IMG/VR virus record: IMGVR_UViG_3300022752_004296
Location: 1-46,833 of that record
Reading direction: 5' to 3' (one strand)
Length of the DNA: 46,833 nucleotides
Source of the DNA: a virus
In this document: in pieces, positions 35,292-43,234 of the stretch
Numbering within the stretch: position 1 is the first letter of the stretch
Layout: the number at the start of each line of letters is the position of its first letter
Position numbers and translations under genes: made by a program
Notes under the pieces: generated by a model
Databases searched by the model: none
What the model saw: only the letters and a program-made list of their open reading frames with translations
What the model was told of the DNA's origin: nothing

Positions 35292-36099
35292 ACTCTCCAC
35301 CGGCATCTTTGATCAATTTATCATATCTGTTTTGAAGCATTTGAATTCTAGTTTCATCTTCTTTAAAAATCATACCATAGAAATCTCTTTTATTTTTTAA
35401 CCACATCAATTCAAATCCAACAGCTTTTAAAATGCCTTTATCATATCCTTTTGCAAAAGCATCTGGGCACTTAAAAATAATTTTTCGAGTTTCATATCTA
35501 TCAATAGAATTTTCTGGTAATTGTTTTAAAAAAGGTATTGTTTCTGCAGAAACTCCTCCACCCACAACACACTCTAAACCTTTTGATTTTGCTTTTTGAG
35601 TTAAATCAGAAATTATTTCAAAGATTTTTGATGAATTTACATCTTCTCTTTTTAAGCCCAAAGATCCTGTTAAGTCAACTCTACCTATAACAATTCCAGT
35701 TAATTCTTTTATTTCTGGAAGATTTAGCATTTCATCAAAATTTTTATATCCAGTAACTGTTTCAATATTTATCATAAACTTCATATCTTGTCTTTCTTCT
35801 TGTGGAAAAACAAATTTAATTGAAGATAAATATTTTTTTAATGCAAAAGGAGATTCTATCATTGGAGCTATAATAGTATTAACCCCAACAACCCTAGATT
35901 CATACATGTCTCGAATAGCTTCGCATCCACCAATTTTGATTGCTAGATCAAGCCCAGCCCTTGTAATAACTTCTTTTAATCTGAGAGACTCTTCCATTCT
36001 AGTGCCTTCAGCCTCAAACTCAGCTTTAATTCCAATTACATTATGATTATCTTTTAAATCTTTTAAAACAGAAACCATTTTTTTTTCTAATAAATTCAT
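35284..36099 (-). CDS. HpcH/HpaI-type aldolase (pyruvate or oxaloacetate class II)
   Basis: A 271-residue TIM-barrel protein of the HpcH/HpaI (citrate lyase beta-like) family, whose members add pyruvate or related enolates to aldehydes using a divalent metal. The metal ligands are visible as Glu113 in INIETVTGYKN and Asp142 in IGRVDLTGSLGL. The strand VGVNTIIAPMIESPFALKKY (70-90) matches the barrel segment before the active site. I cannot place the usual catalytic Arg with certainty. It starts immediately after the thiamine enzyme stop (GGAAG ribosome site). With that neighbour it gives two ways to use pyruvate in one sugar operon. Confidence 0.85.
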   Translation of the reverse strand: MNLLEKKMVSVLKDLKDNHNVIGIKAEFEAEGTRMEESLRLKEVITRAGLDLAIKIGGCEAIRDMYESRVVGVNTIIAPMIESPFALKKYLSSIKFVFPQEERQDMKFMINIETVTGYKNFDEMLNLPEIKELTGIVIGRVDLTGSLGLKREDVNSSKIFEIISDLTQKAKSKGLECVVGGGVSAETIPFLKQLPENSIDRYETRKIIFKCPDAFAKGYDKGILKAVGFELMWLKNKRDFYGMIFKEDETRIQMLQNRYDKLIKDAGGEYE

Positions 36100-36100
36100 T

Positions 36101-37885
36101 TTAATACTTCCAATCTTTTATAATATTTTCCTCAAATTCTTCTCTACTCAAAAAAGGATATAAATCTTCTAAAGGTTTAGAAATCAATCTGCCATCTGGT
36201 AATTTTTCAGATGATAGTTTGGGACTAAAAATATAATTTAAAGTTAAATCAACTTCAATTATAGCTGAGCCTGGAGTATTAAGAATTTTTTTTATTTTCT
36301 TATTAAGGTTTTTATTAGTAGATAATTTTTTATAAGGAATACCATATGTCTTAGCAATTTTTTTTAAGCTTGGAAAATATAATCCACTGGATTCATCACA
36401 ACCAACATATCTTCCGTTAAAAAAATTAGATTGTGTTTGTCTTATTGAACAATATCCATTATTATTAAGAACAAAAGTTTTTATAGGCAGGTTATAGTGT
36501 TTAATTGTTGCAAATTCTTGAATATTCATTTGTAAACTACCTTCACCTGTTAAACATATTATATCATATTTATAGTTAGAAAAGCAAGCTCCAATAGCCG
36601 CGGGGAGATCATATCCCATCGATGCGCATCCTGAATTCCAAAATATTCTTTGATTAGATTTTACTACTCCTGCCTGAAATAAAGCAACACAAGCTGTTCC
36701 ATTTCCAGCAACTACTATATCATTATCTTTTAAATTGGTTGTTAATTCTTTAACAAAGAAGTAAGGATGAACTTTATCAGAATTTTTATATTCTTCTAGT
36801 ACTACTGGATATCGATTTTTTCTTTGGATATTCCACTCCAACCATTCTGACCATATTGGATTAATTTTTATTTCTAAAAGCTTTTTTATAAAAATTTTTG
36901 CATCCCCGTGAATAATCATATCTGATTCTATTGTTGGTTTTTCTAATTCTTTTTTATCTATATCAATAAAAATTTTTTTTGCATTTTTTCCAAAGTTTTT
37001 CCAATTATAACTAATCTGTCTTATATTATTCCTAGATCCGATTGAAATTATTAAGTCAGCATTTTGAAGAGCAAAATTTCCAGCTCTTGTTCCTAAAGTA
37101 CCAATTCTTCCTATAAAAAATTTATTATCGGTATTTATCAAATCAAATCCATTAAATGTAGAAAGTATAGGAATTTGAATTTTTTCAACCAAAGAAAGAA
37201 AATCTTTTTCTGCTTTTGATATTCTTATTCCATGTCCAGCTATAATTACTGGTCTTTTTGATTTTTCTAATAATAATTTTACTTCATCAATAATTAAATT
37301 ATCAATATCATAATTAGTTTTGGGAGGATCAAATGATATTAAATCATCTTCGTTTACCATTGAACCTTGAATATCTAATGGTACCTCAATCCACACTGGA
37401 CCTGGCCGACCCTCAGTTGCATGATAAATTGCCTCATCTAATATTTTTTTTGTTTCTTTTGCATTTGTAATTGTTTTAGAATATTTGGTTAAGTTTTTTA
37501 CCAAAGAAATTATATCAATCTCTTGATCTCCTAATTGTCGAAGTGTTGAATTATAATAATTTATTGTTGTTTCTTGTTTTACTTGTCCAGAAATATATAA
37601 AACAGGAATTGAATCTGTCCATTGACCCATAACTCCAGTTAATGTATTTGTTCCACCTGGACCACTTGTAACTAAAACAACCCCAAGTTTTCCATTTAAT
37701 CTTGAATATCCTTCAGCCGCAATAGCAGCAGCTTGTTCATGATGATTACAAATATAATTTATTTTTTGATTTGTTCCAACAGAGTCGTTTAAATGCATAG
37801 CGCCTCCACCAGTAATCATAAAAATATCTTGTACTCCATAATTATCTGCTAAATGTTTAATTATAAAATCTGAAATTTTTATCAT
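36101..37885 (-). CDS. Thiamine-diphosphate enzyme of the acetolactate synthase family, YerE-like
   Basis: A 594-residue protein with three Rossmann-like domains, as in IlvB. The Glu that activates thiamine is Glu50 (N-H-H-E-Q-A-A-A), and the GPGGTNTLTG loop follows at 75-84. The ThDP/Mg motif is G447-E-G-S ... N-N-N-G-Y (474-478), with the usual GDG changed to GEG. In sugar operons this family includes YerE, which attaches a two-carbon unit from pyruvate to C4 of CDP-3,6-dideoxy-4-hexulose on the way to yersiniose. Since RfbF, RfbG and RfbH are encoded alongside, that role is inferred here; plain acetolactate synthase is unlikely. AGGTG precedes the ATG. Confidence 0.87.
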   Translation of the reverse strand: MIKISDFIIKHLADNYGVQDIFMITGGGAMHLNDSVGTNQKINYICNHHEQAAAIAAEGYSRLNGKLGVVLVTSGPGGTNTLTGVMGQWTDSIPVLYISGQVKQETTINYYNSTLRQLGDQEIDIISLVKNLTKYSKTITNAKETKKILDEAIYHATEGRPGPVWIEVPLDIQGSMVNEDDLISFDPPKTNYDIDNLIIDEVKLLLEKSKRPVIIAGHGIRISKAEKDFLSLVEKIQIPILSTFNGFDLINTDNKFFIGRIGTLGTRAGNFALQNADLIISIGSRNNIRQISYNWKNFGKNAKKIFIDIDKKELEKPTIESDMIIHGDAKIFIKKLLEIKINPIWSEWLEWNIQRKNRYPVVLEEYKNSDKVHPYFFVKELTTNLKDNDIVVAGNGTACVALFQAGVVKSNQRIFWNSGCASMGYDLPAAIGACFSNYKYDIICLTGEGSLQMNIQEFATIKHYNLPIKTFVLNNNGYCSIRQTQSNFFNGRYVGCDESSGLYFPSLKKIAKTYGIPYKKLSTNKNLNKKIKKILNTPGSAIIEVDLTLNYIFSPKLSSEKLPDGRLISKPLEDLYPFLSREEFEENIIKDWKY

Positions 37886-37893
37886 GTTTTCAC

Positions 37894-38763
37894 CTATTTA
37901 TCATATAGTAAAAAATCTTTATTTATTGTATTTAAATTATCTTTGTACCATTTTTTTAAATTTTCTATTGAGTTTTCATATGAAGTAAAATTAAAAGACA
38001 ATTCATTTAATAATCTAAAATTACTTCCACTATATTCAAATCCTAAACCAAAATCCCCTATCTGTATTTCATTTTTTTCTTTTATGATTAACGCTAAAGA
38101 ACTTAGATTAATTGATTTGGTTGGAGTAATATTATAACTTTTATATTGTAAATTGTTTTTATTTTCAATCCAATATATTAATATATCTATAAAATCATCA
38201 ATAAAAAGATAATCAAAAACCCTATCTTTTTTTATTGTTATTGGTAAATTATGCAATGTTTTACATATTGCATTTGAAATAAATCTTATACTATAATCTT
38301 CATACTTTCCAAAAACTCCAAATAATCTTAAATCATAAATATTATTTTTTTCTAATAAATATTTAGTACAAATATATTTATAAAAACCATTAGGGTCTTT
38401 AGGAATAGATTTATCAAAAAAAGATTCTTCAACTTTTTTCAAATCTTGATTTGTGTTATAGACAGCCCCAGAGCTTAAAAATATCATTTTATCAAAAAAT
38501 TCATTATTTCTTGCTATATTAAAAAACATTCTTAAATTTTCTTCTAAAATATTATTGGGATCTGCAGCATTTCGATGTCCCGGTTTCATTGCAGAATGAA
38601 TTATGATATCTATTTTATTTTTTTTAATAAAATTTTTTACTTCATTTTCATCTAAAAGATTTAATTCATTTCTTTTCGGATAAAAAAGATCGTATTTATT
38701 TTTTAACGATTCAATTATGTTTCTTCCAATAAACCCAGATCCACCAGTTAATAATATTTTCAT
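37894..38763 (-). CDS. NAD-dependent epimerase/reductase (extended SDR)
   Basis: A 289-residue extended SDR acting on a nucleotide sugar. The N-terminal loop is TGGSGFIG (6-13). A Ser in FLSSGAVY and the YxxxK pair (F-Y-K-Y-I-C-T-K, about 127-134) complete the active site. The length and position between RfbG and the YerE-like enzyme fit a CDP-sugar 4-ketoreductase or YerF-like reductase, but this is inference. The ATG overlaps the rfbG stop in an ATGA. Composition is extremely A/T-rich: bases 38101-38160 contain only 11 G or C. Confidence 0.88.
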   Translation of the reverse strand: MKILLTGGSGFIGRNIIESLKNKYDLFYPKRNELNLLDENEVKNFIKKNKIDIIIHSAMKPGHRNAADPNNILEENLRMFFNIARNNEFFDKMIFLSSGAVYNTNQDLKKVEESFFDKSIPKDPNGFYKYICTKYLLEKNNIYDLRLFGVFGKYEDYSIRFISNAICKTLHNLPITIKKDRVFDYLFIDDFIDILIYWIENKNNLQYKSYNITPTKSINLSSLALIIKEKNEIQIGDFGLGFEYSGSNFRLLNELSFNFTSYENSIENLKKWYKDNLNTINKDFLLYDK

Positions 38764-39782
38764 AATAAATATCTTTCTATTTGTTTCATTGTTAGTTCTT
38801 TTTTATTTTTTGCACGGTTCCATTCAAGAGTCATTTCTAGTGCATCATCTAAAGTTAGTTTGGGATGCCAATTTAATCTTGTTTTTGCCTTAGATGAATC
38901 TAATTTTAGAAAGTTTGCTTCATGAGTGGAATTATTTATTTCAGAATAAACTTTATTACATAAATAATTTACAACATATTCTACGGTTTTATTATTTATT
39001 TCATTTGGACCAAAATTCCAAGCCTCAGAAAATTGTTTAGGACTAATCCAAAGTTTTTCAGCTAATAAAATATATCCCCATAAAGGTTCTAGCACATGTT
39101 GCCACGGGCGCACAGAATTAAGATTTCTTACTTCTACTGTTTGATTTTTATTTATTGCCCTTATGCAATCAGGAACCAATCTATTTGGAGAAAAATCTCC
39201 ACCACCTATTACATTTCCTGCTCTTGCTGTAGCAATTCCAATATTAGATAAAAAACTTTTTCGATAAGAATCAACTACAAGTTCAGCACAAGCTTTACTG
39301 TTTGAATAAGGATCATATCCTCCAAGGACATCATTCTCTCTATATGACCATTCCCACTCTTTATTATCATAACATTTATCTGTGGTAACAACAACAACAG
39401 ATTTGATAGTAGGACTGTTTCTAATAGCTTCTAACACATTTGCAGTTCCAATAACATTAGTCATATAAGTTCCTATTGGATCTTTATATGAATCAATTAC
39501 TAGCGGCTGCGCTGCAAGATGAAAAACAATATCAAAATTATGTTTTTTAACTGTTTCTTTTAGTGGAGATAAATTAAGAATATTGTTTTTTACATATAAT
39601 ATATACATATCTAAATCTAACATCTTAAACATTGAAGGATCTGTTGGTGGTTGCAGTGAATATCCAGTTACTTTTGCTCCAAGAAAATAGAGCATTAATG
39701 ATAGCCAACTACCTTTAAATCCTGTTGCTCCTGTAATTAAAACCTTTTTATCTTTCCAAAATTTTAAGTCCAAATTTTCCAT
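38760..39782 (-). CDS. rfbG: CDP-glucose 4,6-dehydratase
   Basis: Converts CDP-D-glucose to CDP-4-keto-6-deoxyglucose, the substrate of RfbH; 340 residues. Marks are TGATGFKGSWLSLML (NAD loop, N-terminal), FHLAAQPLV, the TTDKCYDN strand, ENDVLGGYDPYSNSKA with the catalytic Tyr and Lys, and ARAGNVIGGGDF. The FKGSWL and DPYSNSK forms are specific to CDP-glucose rather than dTDP-glucose dehydratases. The ATG at 39782 fits the family N-terminus; an in-frame ATG at 39803 exists and neither has a strong ribosome site. It overlaps rfbF upstream and the epimerase downstream. Confidence 0.95.
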   Translation of the reverse strand: MENLDLKFWKDKKVLITGATGFKGSWLSLMLYFLGAKVTGYSLQPPTDPSMFKMLDLDMYILYVKNNILNLSPLKETVKKHNFDIVFHLAAQPLVIDSYKDPIGTYMTNVIGTANVLEAIRNSPTIKSVVVVTTDKCYDNKEWEWSYRENDVLGGYDPYSNSKACAELVVDSYRKSFLSNIGIATARAGNVIGGGDFSPNRLVPDCIRAINKNQTVEVRNLNSVRPWQHVLEPLWGYILLAEKLWISPKQFSEAWNFGPNEINNKTVEYVVNYLCNKVYSEINNSTHEANFLKLDSSKAKTRLNWHPKLTLDDALEMTLEWNRAKNKKELTMKQIERYLL

Positions 39783-40537
39783 GGTGCAGCACCACTCTTC
39801 CATAATTCTTCAAGATAATTTTTATCTCTTAGAGTATCCATACATTGCCAAAAATCATCATGATTATAGGCAATCAATTCATTTTCTCTAGCAATTTTTT
39901 CTAGGGGTGCTTTTTCAAATAAAACTTGAGGGTCATCAATATAATTGAAAACTTTTTTATTTAAAACAAAAAATCCGCCATTTATCCAGCTATTATCATT
40001 TTTTGGTTTTTCTTCAAAGCCATAGACTAAATTATTATTATTAATATTCATTAAACCAAATCTACCCGGAGGCTGTATTGCAGTAACTGTTGCAATCTTA
40101 TTGTATTTATTATGATGTTCTATTAATTTTTGAATATTTATATTTGATACTCCATCTCCATAAGTCATCATAAAATTATCTTCTTGAATATATTTTTCAA
40201 TTTTTTTTATTCTACCAGCGGTTAAAGTATCTAAGCCAGTATCGACTAAAGTTACTTTCCATGGTTCATTTGTTTTATTATATAATATTCTTTCATCATT
40301 TATAAAATCAAAAGTTACATCAGAGTTTTGTAAATGATAGTGCTCAAAATATTCTTTAATAAATTCACCTTTATATCCAAGACAAATAATAAAATCATGA
40401 AAGCCATAATGAGAATATATTTTCATAATATGCCAAAGTATTGGTTTACCACCAATTTCTATCATAGGCTTAGGTCTCAAATGAGATTCTTCGCTTATTC
40501 TTGTTCCATAGCCTCCAGCCAATATAACTACTTTCAT
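39764..40537 (-). CDS. rfbF: Glucose-1-phosphate cytidylyltransferase
   Basis: Forms CDP-glucose from CTP and glucose 1-phosphate, the entry step to CDP-linked deoxy sugars; 257 residues. The nucleotide loop LAGGYGTR (6-13), R-P-K-P-M-I-E-I-G-G-K-P-I-L-W-H, the metal Asp in YGDGVSN (about 128) and F-W-Q-C-M-D-T-L-R-D near the C-terminus are all as in RfbF. The ATG at 40537 is preceded by TAGGAG at the right distance. It is the first sugar gene of the operon and follows the small phage gene at 40540 by 2 bases, so it has no promoter of its own. Confidence 0.96.
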   Translation of the reverse strand: MKVVILAGGYGTRISEESHLRPKPMIEIGGKPILWHIMKIYSHYGFHDFIICLGYKGEFIKEYFEHYHLQNSDVTFDFINDERILYNKTNEPWKVTLVDTGLDTLTAGRIKKIEKYIQEDNFMMTYGDGVSNINIQKLIEHHNKYNKIATVTAIQPPGRFGLMNINNNNLVYGFEEKPKNDNSWINGGFFVLNKKVFNYIDDPQVLFEKAPLEKIARENELIAYNHDDFWQCMDTLRDKNYLEELWKSGAAPWKIWT

Positions 40538-40539
40538 TT

Positions 40540-40827
40540 TTATACTCCTAGCGCATTTAATTTTTGACAATAATCTTCAGCAGATTTTTTATTTAGAAAT
40601 TCTAATTTTAATCCTGCGGGACCTCGATAAACATGGTCCACTTCGCATAAATAAGATTCTCTAAATACTTTAACAGAATCAGAATAAGAATCTTCTACAA
40701 ACTTAATCCAATCTATTGCTCTATCTTTTCCTAATAAAAAGGCTTGAAGAAGCCAATCTTCTTTAAATCTATAATTTTTATGATAGACGATAAAGTTTTT
40801 AGATTTTAGTTGTTCTATTTGAAACAC
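40540..40827 (-). CDS. Small hypothetical protein
   Basis: A 95-residue protein, probably started at GTG 40827, which has AAGGTGG 9 bases upstream. It is rich in aromatic residues and Lys; residues about 60-90 look like a strand-strand-helix (V-D-H-V-Y-R-G-P-A-G-L-K-L-E-F-L). No family recognised. It overlaps the previous gene by 29 bases and lies 2 bases before rfbF, which ties the sugar genes to an ordinary phage gene string. Confidence 0.6.
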   Translation of the reverse strand: MFQIEQLKSKNFIVYHKNYRFKEDWLLQAFLLGKDRAIDWIKFVEDSYSDSVKVFRESYLCEVDHVYRGPAGLKLEFLNKKSAEDYCQKLNALGV

Positions 40828-41011
40828 TTCTTTTCGCCACCTTTGGTTTTTTTCCTGGATTAAATAATTGTATTCGAGGATCTAATATTTTAGGAGCTTG
40901 ATTCTTTATCATATCTTGAAAAATTTGTGTTTGTGTTACTTCTTTTAATTGTTGGTCATAGAATTTCATTTCTTCATTTGCTCTACTCCAACGCTCTGTT
41001 AATTGTCCCAT
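40799..41011 (-). CDS. Small basic hypothetical protein
   Basis: A 70-residue protein. The first 40 residues form a likely amphipathic helix (E-R-W-S-R-A-N-E-E-M-K-F-Y-D), and the last 20 are basic (K-K-P-K-V-A-K-R). ATG 41011 follows AGGAG at 9 bases; the ATG at 41032 lacks a ribosome site. Function unknown. Confidence 0.58.
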   Translation of the reverse strand: MGQLTERWSRANEEMKFYDQQLKEVTQTQIFQDMIKNQAPKILDPRIQLFNPGKKPKVAKRSVSNRTTKI

Positions 41012-41024
41012 TGTAAAAATTCTC

Positions 41025-41390
41025 CTATCCATCTATTCTAGATTTAGAAATTGTTCCCGGCATCCTTGTTGAGATTAATTTTGTTTTTAAATTATTTTCT
41101 TTGATGCAACTGAATAGTAGCTCTTCCATTCTTTCTTTTCCTTTTGGATTAGCTGTATGTAAATAAATAGTATTTGGAAATCTATCTGGATGCTTAATAA
41201 ATGATTTACAAAAATCTGTTCCTGTTGGATTTCCTTCTCCTAAATCATGGTCTAATGATAGAATATCAAATTCAACCTTGTCTAAATTTAAAGACATTAT
41301 TTTTCCAATACATGCAGCAGCAGTCTTTACACCAATCCAACCATCTGGAACTGGGCGACTATTGTCTAACCAAATATTAATTTTTTCCAT
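41025..41390 (-). CDS. Cyclic-phosphate processing receiver-like domain protein (cREC/REC)
   Basis: A 121-residue receiver-like single domain. The pattern INIWLDNSRPVPDGW (3-17), then ILSLDHDLGEGNPTG (about 43-57), T-I-Y-L-H-T-A-N-P-K-G (about 74-84) is that of the cyclic-phosphate processing receiver domain family, common in phages and linked by context studies to RNA ends with cyclic phosphates. The conserved Asp residues (LDN, LDHDLG) are present. The exact reaction is not known to me. It overlaps the upstream gene by 14 bases. Confidence 0.82.
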   Translation of the reverse strand: MEKINIWLDNSRPVPDGWIGVKTAAACIGKIMSLNLDKVEFDILSLDHDLGEGNPTGTDFCKSFIKHPDRFPNTIYLHTANPKGKERMEELLFSCIKENNLKTKLISTRMPGTISKSRIDG

Positions 41391-41805
41391 CGCTTATCTC
41401 CAATTGTTTTTTAAATTCATCACTAAGCATATCACCAGATAACTCATTCCATTTAATTCTTTCTGGAGGATTTTTTAAATTTTTATATAAATCATTTTTT
41501 CTTTCAATGTAAAAATCAACAACTTCTTTCAATTCTTCCATTTCTGCTCGATCTTCATTTGCGCTATTTTCTAAAAATTGTGCATCATTACGAAGCCGCG
41601 CAACCTGTTTCATTTTTAATTTTGATCGCTTATCTAAAAACTTTATTAAGGCTCTAAATTCTGCTATCTGCAAACCAGTTAATTTGTTTGCATACTTCCA
41701 ATCTTCCTCATGGGCTTTCGCGCGACCTACAGCTCTCACTGGACCTTGAACCAAAGTTACTTCTGCTTGATGTGTTTCTTCAGAATACTTTAGAAATCTT
41801 TTCAA
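41377..41805 (-). CDS. Coiled-coil hypothetical protein with TTG start
   Basis: A 142-residue protein, mostly Lys/Glu/Arg/Leu helix; residues about 45-125 look like a coiled coil. The only sensible start is TTG 41805, which has AAGGAG 9 bases upstream inside the preceding gene (26-base overlap). No enzyme motif. It may be a structural or adaptor protein; unknown. Confidence 0.62.
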   Translation of the reverse strand: MKRFLKYSEETHQAEVTLVQGPVRAVGRAKAHEEDWKYANKLTGLQIAEFRALIKFLDKRSKLKMKQVARLRNDAQFLENSANEDRAEMEELKEVVDFYIERKNDLYKNLKNPPERIKWNELSGDMLSDEFKKQLEISDGKN

Positions 41806-42046
41806 TTACAGCATCTCCTTTTTTAGTTTTGAATTCTCTTGCTGCAACTTTTTCAGCAAAAACATCAAATACAAAGTCGTGATCGCAACTTCTAACTTCA
41901 TAGTGATTGACCTCTTCTTTGCATTTAATACAGTATATATTTTTTAAATGATTTCTTTCTCTTTGTTTAGAATTTTTTCTAGGAAGAGAAATTTTATTTG
42001 TGCACTGAGTACAATAAAAATTTGAGTAAGTTACAGCTCTACTCAT
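41780..42046 (-). CDS. Small zinc-ribbon protein
   Basis: An 88-residue protein with two Cys pairs, C-T-Q-C (residues 12-15) and C-I-K-C (38-41), separated by a basic stretch rich in Arg/Lys/Asn, which forms a likely zinc ribbon. A C-D-H-D-F segment follows at about 53. Such small zinc ribbons in phages can bind nucleic acid or host RNA polymerase; no specific role can be assigned. Confidence 0.7.
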   Translation of the reverse strand: MSRAVTYSNFYCTQCTNKISLPRKNSKQRERNHLKNIYCIKCKEEVNHYEVRSCDHDFVFDVFAEKVAAREFKTKKGDAVIEKISKVF

Positions 42047-42061
42047 TTCAACATCTCCTAT

Positions 42062-42370
42062 TTAAATAGTTTCTCCATTATAAACAATTTCTACATTAGA
42101 TAATAACTTTAAAACATTTAATAATTCTTTTAAATTTTTATAATCATAACTCACAACTTTATTATCCACTTTTACACGAACATGAGTTGTTTTTTGAATT
42201 TCTCCATCATATTCAGAACCCCATTTTAGAACAGTGGTATCAATATAAATTCGATGTTTTTTTGCGTTATCTACAATCTCTTCATCTTCTTGAATAACTT
42301 TTAAATATTCTTCAAAAAATTTTTGTAGCATTTGATCTGCACTAATAAATTTTTTATTTTGTTCCACCAT
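42062..42370 (-). CDS. Hypothetical protein, first gene of the long sugar operon
   Basis: A 102-residue protein, acidic in the N-terminal half and beta-rich in the second half (T-H-V-R-V-K-V-D-N-K-V-V-S-Y-D). ATG 42370 with GAGG 5 bases upstream is preferred over GTG 42376. It is directly behind promoter 42388-42416 and heads the string of genes that runs into rfbF. Unknown function. Confidence 0.6.
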   Translation of the reverse strand: MVEQNKKFISADQMLQKFFEEYLKVIQEDEEIVDNAKKHRIYIDTTVLKWGSEYDGEIQKTTHVRVKVDNKVVSYDYKNLKELLNVLKLLSNVEIVYNGETI

Positions 42371-42387
42371 TTCCACCTCTTGTAATA

Positions 42388-42416
42388 ATTATACCATATT
42401 TTTATGGGTTTGTCAA
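42388..42416 (-). promoter_or_regulatory. Perfect consensus sigma-A promoter of the 12-kb operon
   Basis: On the - strand TTGACA (42411-42416), a 17-bp spacer ending in TGG, then TATAAT (42388-42393). No terminator or further consensus promoter was seen down to 30570, so it may serve all sixteen genes from 42370 to gmd. Confidence 0.92.
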
Positions 42417-42604
42417 TCTGAATCAAAAAATTCACCCTTATTCAAAAATACCCTAAATTCTTTTAGGGCTTGTATTTTTCCTAGATATTGATCGGGATTT
42501 GCAAGTTCTCCATTTGTTTCTAAACCAATTTTATAAATATTTTGATAAATTAAAATCATTTTATCTAAGTATTTATCAATTTTTTTCTTTTTTAAATTCG
42601 GCAT
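42413..42604 (-). CDS. Small helical hypothetical protein
   Basis: A 63-residue protein with a Lys-rich N-terminus followed by helices and an acidic end (F-D-S-D). ATG 42604 follows AAAGAGGGAATCAAA; longer in-frame versions overlap the upstream gene without a ribosome site. Its stop region overlaps the -35 of the next promoter. Confidence 0.6.
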   Translation of the reverse strand: MPNLKKKKIDKYLDKMILIYQNIYKIGLETNGELANPDQYLGKIQALKEFRVFLNKGEFFDSD

Positions 42605-42800
42605 TTTGATTCCCTCTTTCAAATGCATAGTCATATTCACCTTGTTCAATAGCAAATAAAAAAGCCTCTAGTCTTGCCTCCATCTCTGAACTAATTGAAT
42701 AAGAAGAAACTCGATAACAAGAGTCACACATAACAGTGCCACTAGTTCCACTCTGTAAAATTCTTTTTATTTGATTTATTATTTTATTTTTATCTACCAT
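42576..42800 (-). CDS. Small hypothetical protein with one Cys pair
   Basis: A 74-residue protein. The middle (C-D-S-C at about residue 24) has a single CxxC, and the rest is helical and acidic. The ATG at 42800 overlaps the stop of the cytidylyltransferase-like gene by one base (TAATG), so translation is coupled. Function unknown. Confidence 0.6.
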   Translation of the reverse strand: MVDKNKIINQIKRILQSGTSGTVMCDSCYRVSSYSISSEMEARLEAFLFAIEQGEYDYAFERGNQNAEFKKEKN

Positions 42801-43234
42801 TATCGATTCTCCCATTCTTTTAAAATCCAACTAGAACTATTCTTTTTATGCTCTCCACCTACACCAAATTCAAATAATAAATCTTTATCTTTAAAAGACA
42901 TTTCTGGAATATTTACTTTTGTTCTATCCCCACCATTTGCAAATAAAATTGTTTGTGTCGTAAACATTTTTCTTGTTTTTCTAATAGCATCTATTGCTGA
43001 TCCATCATCATCATTAAAATTTATAACTAAATCAACCATTCGCAAATTTGAAATTATGCATTCTCTTTCCTCAAAATTCATAAATGCTTTTCCTTTTTTT
43101 CTAATTAGCCAAGAGTCACTATTGATACCTACCACAAGAAAGTCTCCCAGTCGTTTGGCAGCATTAAAATAAGCTATATGACCAGAATGAATTGGATCAA
43201 ATCCTCCAGTAACTAATACAATTTTCTTTGACAT
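42800..43234 (-). CDS. Cytidylyltransferase-like nucleotidyltransferase (RfaE/TagD fold)
   Basis: A 144-residue HIGH-superfamily nucleotidyltransferase. The signature VTGGFDPIHSGHIAYF (7-22) contains the HxGH motif, and VVGINSDSWLIRKKG (about 34-48) and E-E-R-x-x-x-I (about 55) match the family that includes HldE/RfaE C-terminal domains and glycerol-3-phosphate cytidylyltransferase. The usual late IST/RTEGISTT-type motif is replaced by K-N-S-S-S-W near residue 133. It couples CTP or ATP to a small phosphate, perhaps feeding the sugar pathway or cell-wall chemistry. AGAGGGG precedes the ATG. Confidence 0.86.
   Translation of the reverse strand: MSKKIVLVTGGFDPIHSGHIAYFNAAKRLGDFLVVGINSDSWLIRKKGKAFMNFEERECIISNLRMVDLVINFNDDDGSAIDAIRKTRKMFTTQTILFANGGDRTKVNIPEMSFKDKDLLFEFGVGGEHKKNSSSWILKEWENR

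Noticed and set aside
36101-37885. Considered a normal acetolactate synthase for branched-chain amino acids
   Set aside because: No small subunit or other ilv gene is present, and it is embedded among CDP-sugar genes, where YerE-like homologues are the known parallel.
42771-43172. 133-codon open frame on the + strand
   Set aside because: Antisense to the nucleotidyltransferase, whose GGFDPIHSGH motif is on the - strand; no ribosome site.
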